Positions 51,678 through 51,958 of a DNA stretch of 51,958 bases are shown here, piece by piece. Source of the stretch: Pseudomonadota bacterium. GTDB lineage: Bacteria > Desulfobacterota > Syntrophobacteria > Syntrophobacterales > Syntrophobacteraceae. The position numbers and the translations under genes are program-made. The stretch spans positions 1 through 51,958 of the forward strand of contig JAEZHY010000111.1 of the NCBI GenBank assembly GCA_023416335.1, in the 5' to 3' direction. Under the pieces are notes generated by a model, which saw nothing but the letters and a program-made list of their open reading frames with translations, had not been told where the DNA came from and ran no database searches. The first letter of the stretch is position 1. Each line of letters begins with the position of its first letter.

Positions 51678-51958
51678 GTGAGAACGACATCGGAGTTGGA
51701 CAAGCTGCTGGCCGCTTCCGAAAAGGAACTGGCCGAACTCGATGCCAGGCGGGCCGATGTCCTGAAACAGATAGAAGGGCTGAAGCGGGAAAAGGAACTT
51801 GCCGGGCGAGACTGTCCAATCCATTCCATCAGCCGGGAGACGGCACCTGAAATCCCCAACGAATCGATCACGAAAGAATCCCCGGCCGAAGTCAAAATTG
51901 CCCTGTTTCGGAGCCTCTTCAAAGGACGGGAGGACGTATACCCGAGAAGGTTCGAAAG
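51678..51958 (+). CDS. N-terminus of a TOTE-type conflict-system protein (partial)
   Basis: The frame opens at GTG 51678 (site CGGAG) and runs off the window, giving 93 residues. The first 40 form a charged coiled coil (ELDKLLAASEKELAELDARR), then a linker, then AEVKIALFRSLFKGREDVYP followed by RRFES. This FRSLFxGREDVYPRRFE block opens the archaeo-eukaryotic primase domain of large TOTE conflict proteins, which continue into a DEAD/DEAH helicase and nuclease. The remainder is outside the window, so the call rests on one motif. It adds to the case for a defence island at the right end. Similar N-termini also occur in mobile-element helicases. Confidence 0.62.
   Translation, partial: MRTTSELDKLLAASEKELAELDARRADVLKQIEGLKREKELAGRDCPIHSISRETAPEIPNESITKESPAEVKIALFRSLFKGREDVYPRRFE

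Overview
The window looks like a chromosomal segment of an anaerobic Deltaproteobacterium (Desulfobacterota, possibly Syntrophobacter-like). I infer this from an oxygen-sensitive glycyl radical enzyme with its activase, at least two sigma-54-type -24/-12 promoters beside three AAA+ enhancer-binding-type regulators, a predicted HesB-like selenoprotein, a TonB receptor, and PAS-rich kinases with stand-alone receivers. No rRNA, intact tRNA or CRISPR array was seen, so species assignment is inference.

Region A (1-14380, all minus strand) is a catabolic cluster. A PrpR-N/PAS/sigma-54 activator (10595-12682) precedes a -24/-12 promoter (10270-10285), a glycyl radical enzyme with an unusual C-V-G-T-G active-site loop (7603-10080), a HesB/IscA-like protein with an in-frame UGA and a SECIS-like hairpin (7061-7348), a DctA-type symporter, a DASS-type transporter, a fumarate-reductase-like flavoprotein and the two-ferredoxin-domain activase (926-1849). 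An MFS transporter lies upstream and a frameshifted GNAT gene downstream. Two dicarboxylate-type carriers plus a fumarate-reductase-like enzyme suggest a C4-dicarboxylate-related substrate.

Region B (15.6-22.3 kb) holds two PAS histidine kinases, one with five PAS domains and a PocR domain, and two small receivers. Region C (22.3-27 kb) is accessory DNA: an integrase remnant, a lipoprotein, a broken gene with a tmRNA-like 3' end, and a pair of unusual proteins, one with fascin-like repeats and one with two beta/gamma-crystallin modules, that appear to share a further domain.

Region D (27.0-29.4 kb) is a cobalamin riboswitch with its terminator controlling a zinc dehydrogenase and a TrpD-family phosphoribosyltransferase. 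After a small membrane protein and an XRE regulator comes Region E (31.25-41.7 kb), a probable RiPP locus: NtrC-type response regulator, TonB receptor, AAA+ protein with an altered GAFTGA loop, peptide-binding lipoprotein, a 28-residue precursor-like peptide behind a sigma-54 promoter, a terminator, a radical SAM/SPASM maturase and a sensor kinase. I read it as a regulated system to make a modified peptide and perhaps to recover it or a complex of it.

Region F (42.2-50.0 kb, minus) is a four-gene ABC-three-component conflict operon ending in a helicase-nuclease. It is flanked by short repeats. Region G (50.5-51.96 kb) has a winged-helix-like protein, a decayed addiction module and the start of a TOTE-type conflict protein, so the right end is a defence island that runs past the window.
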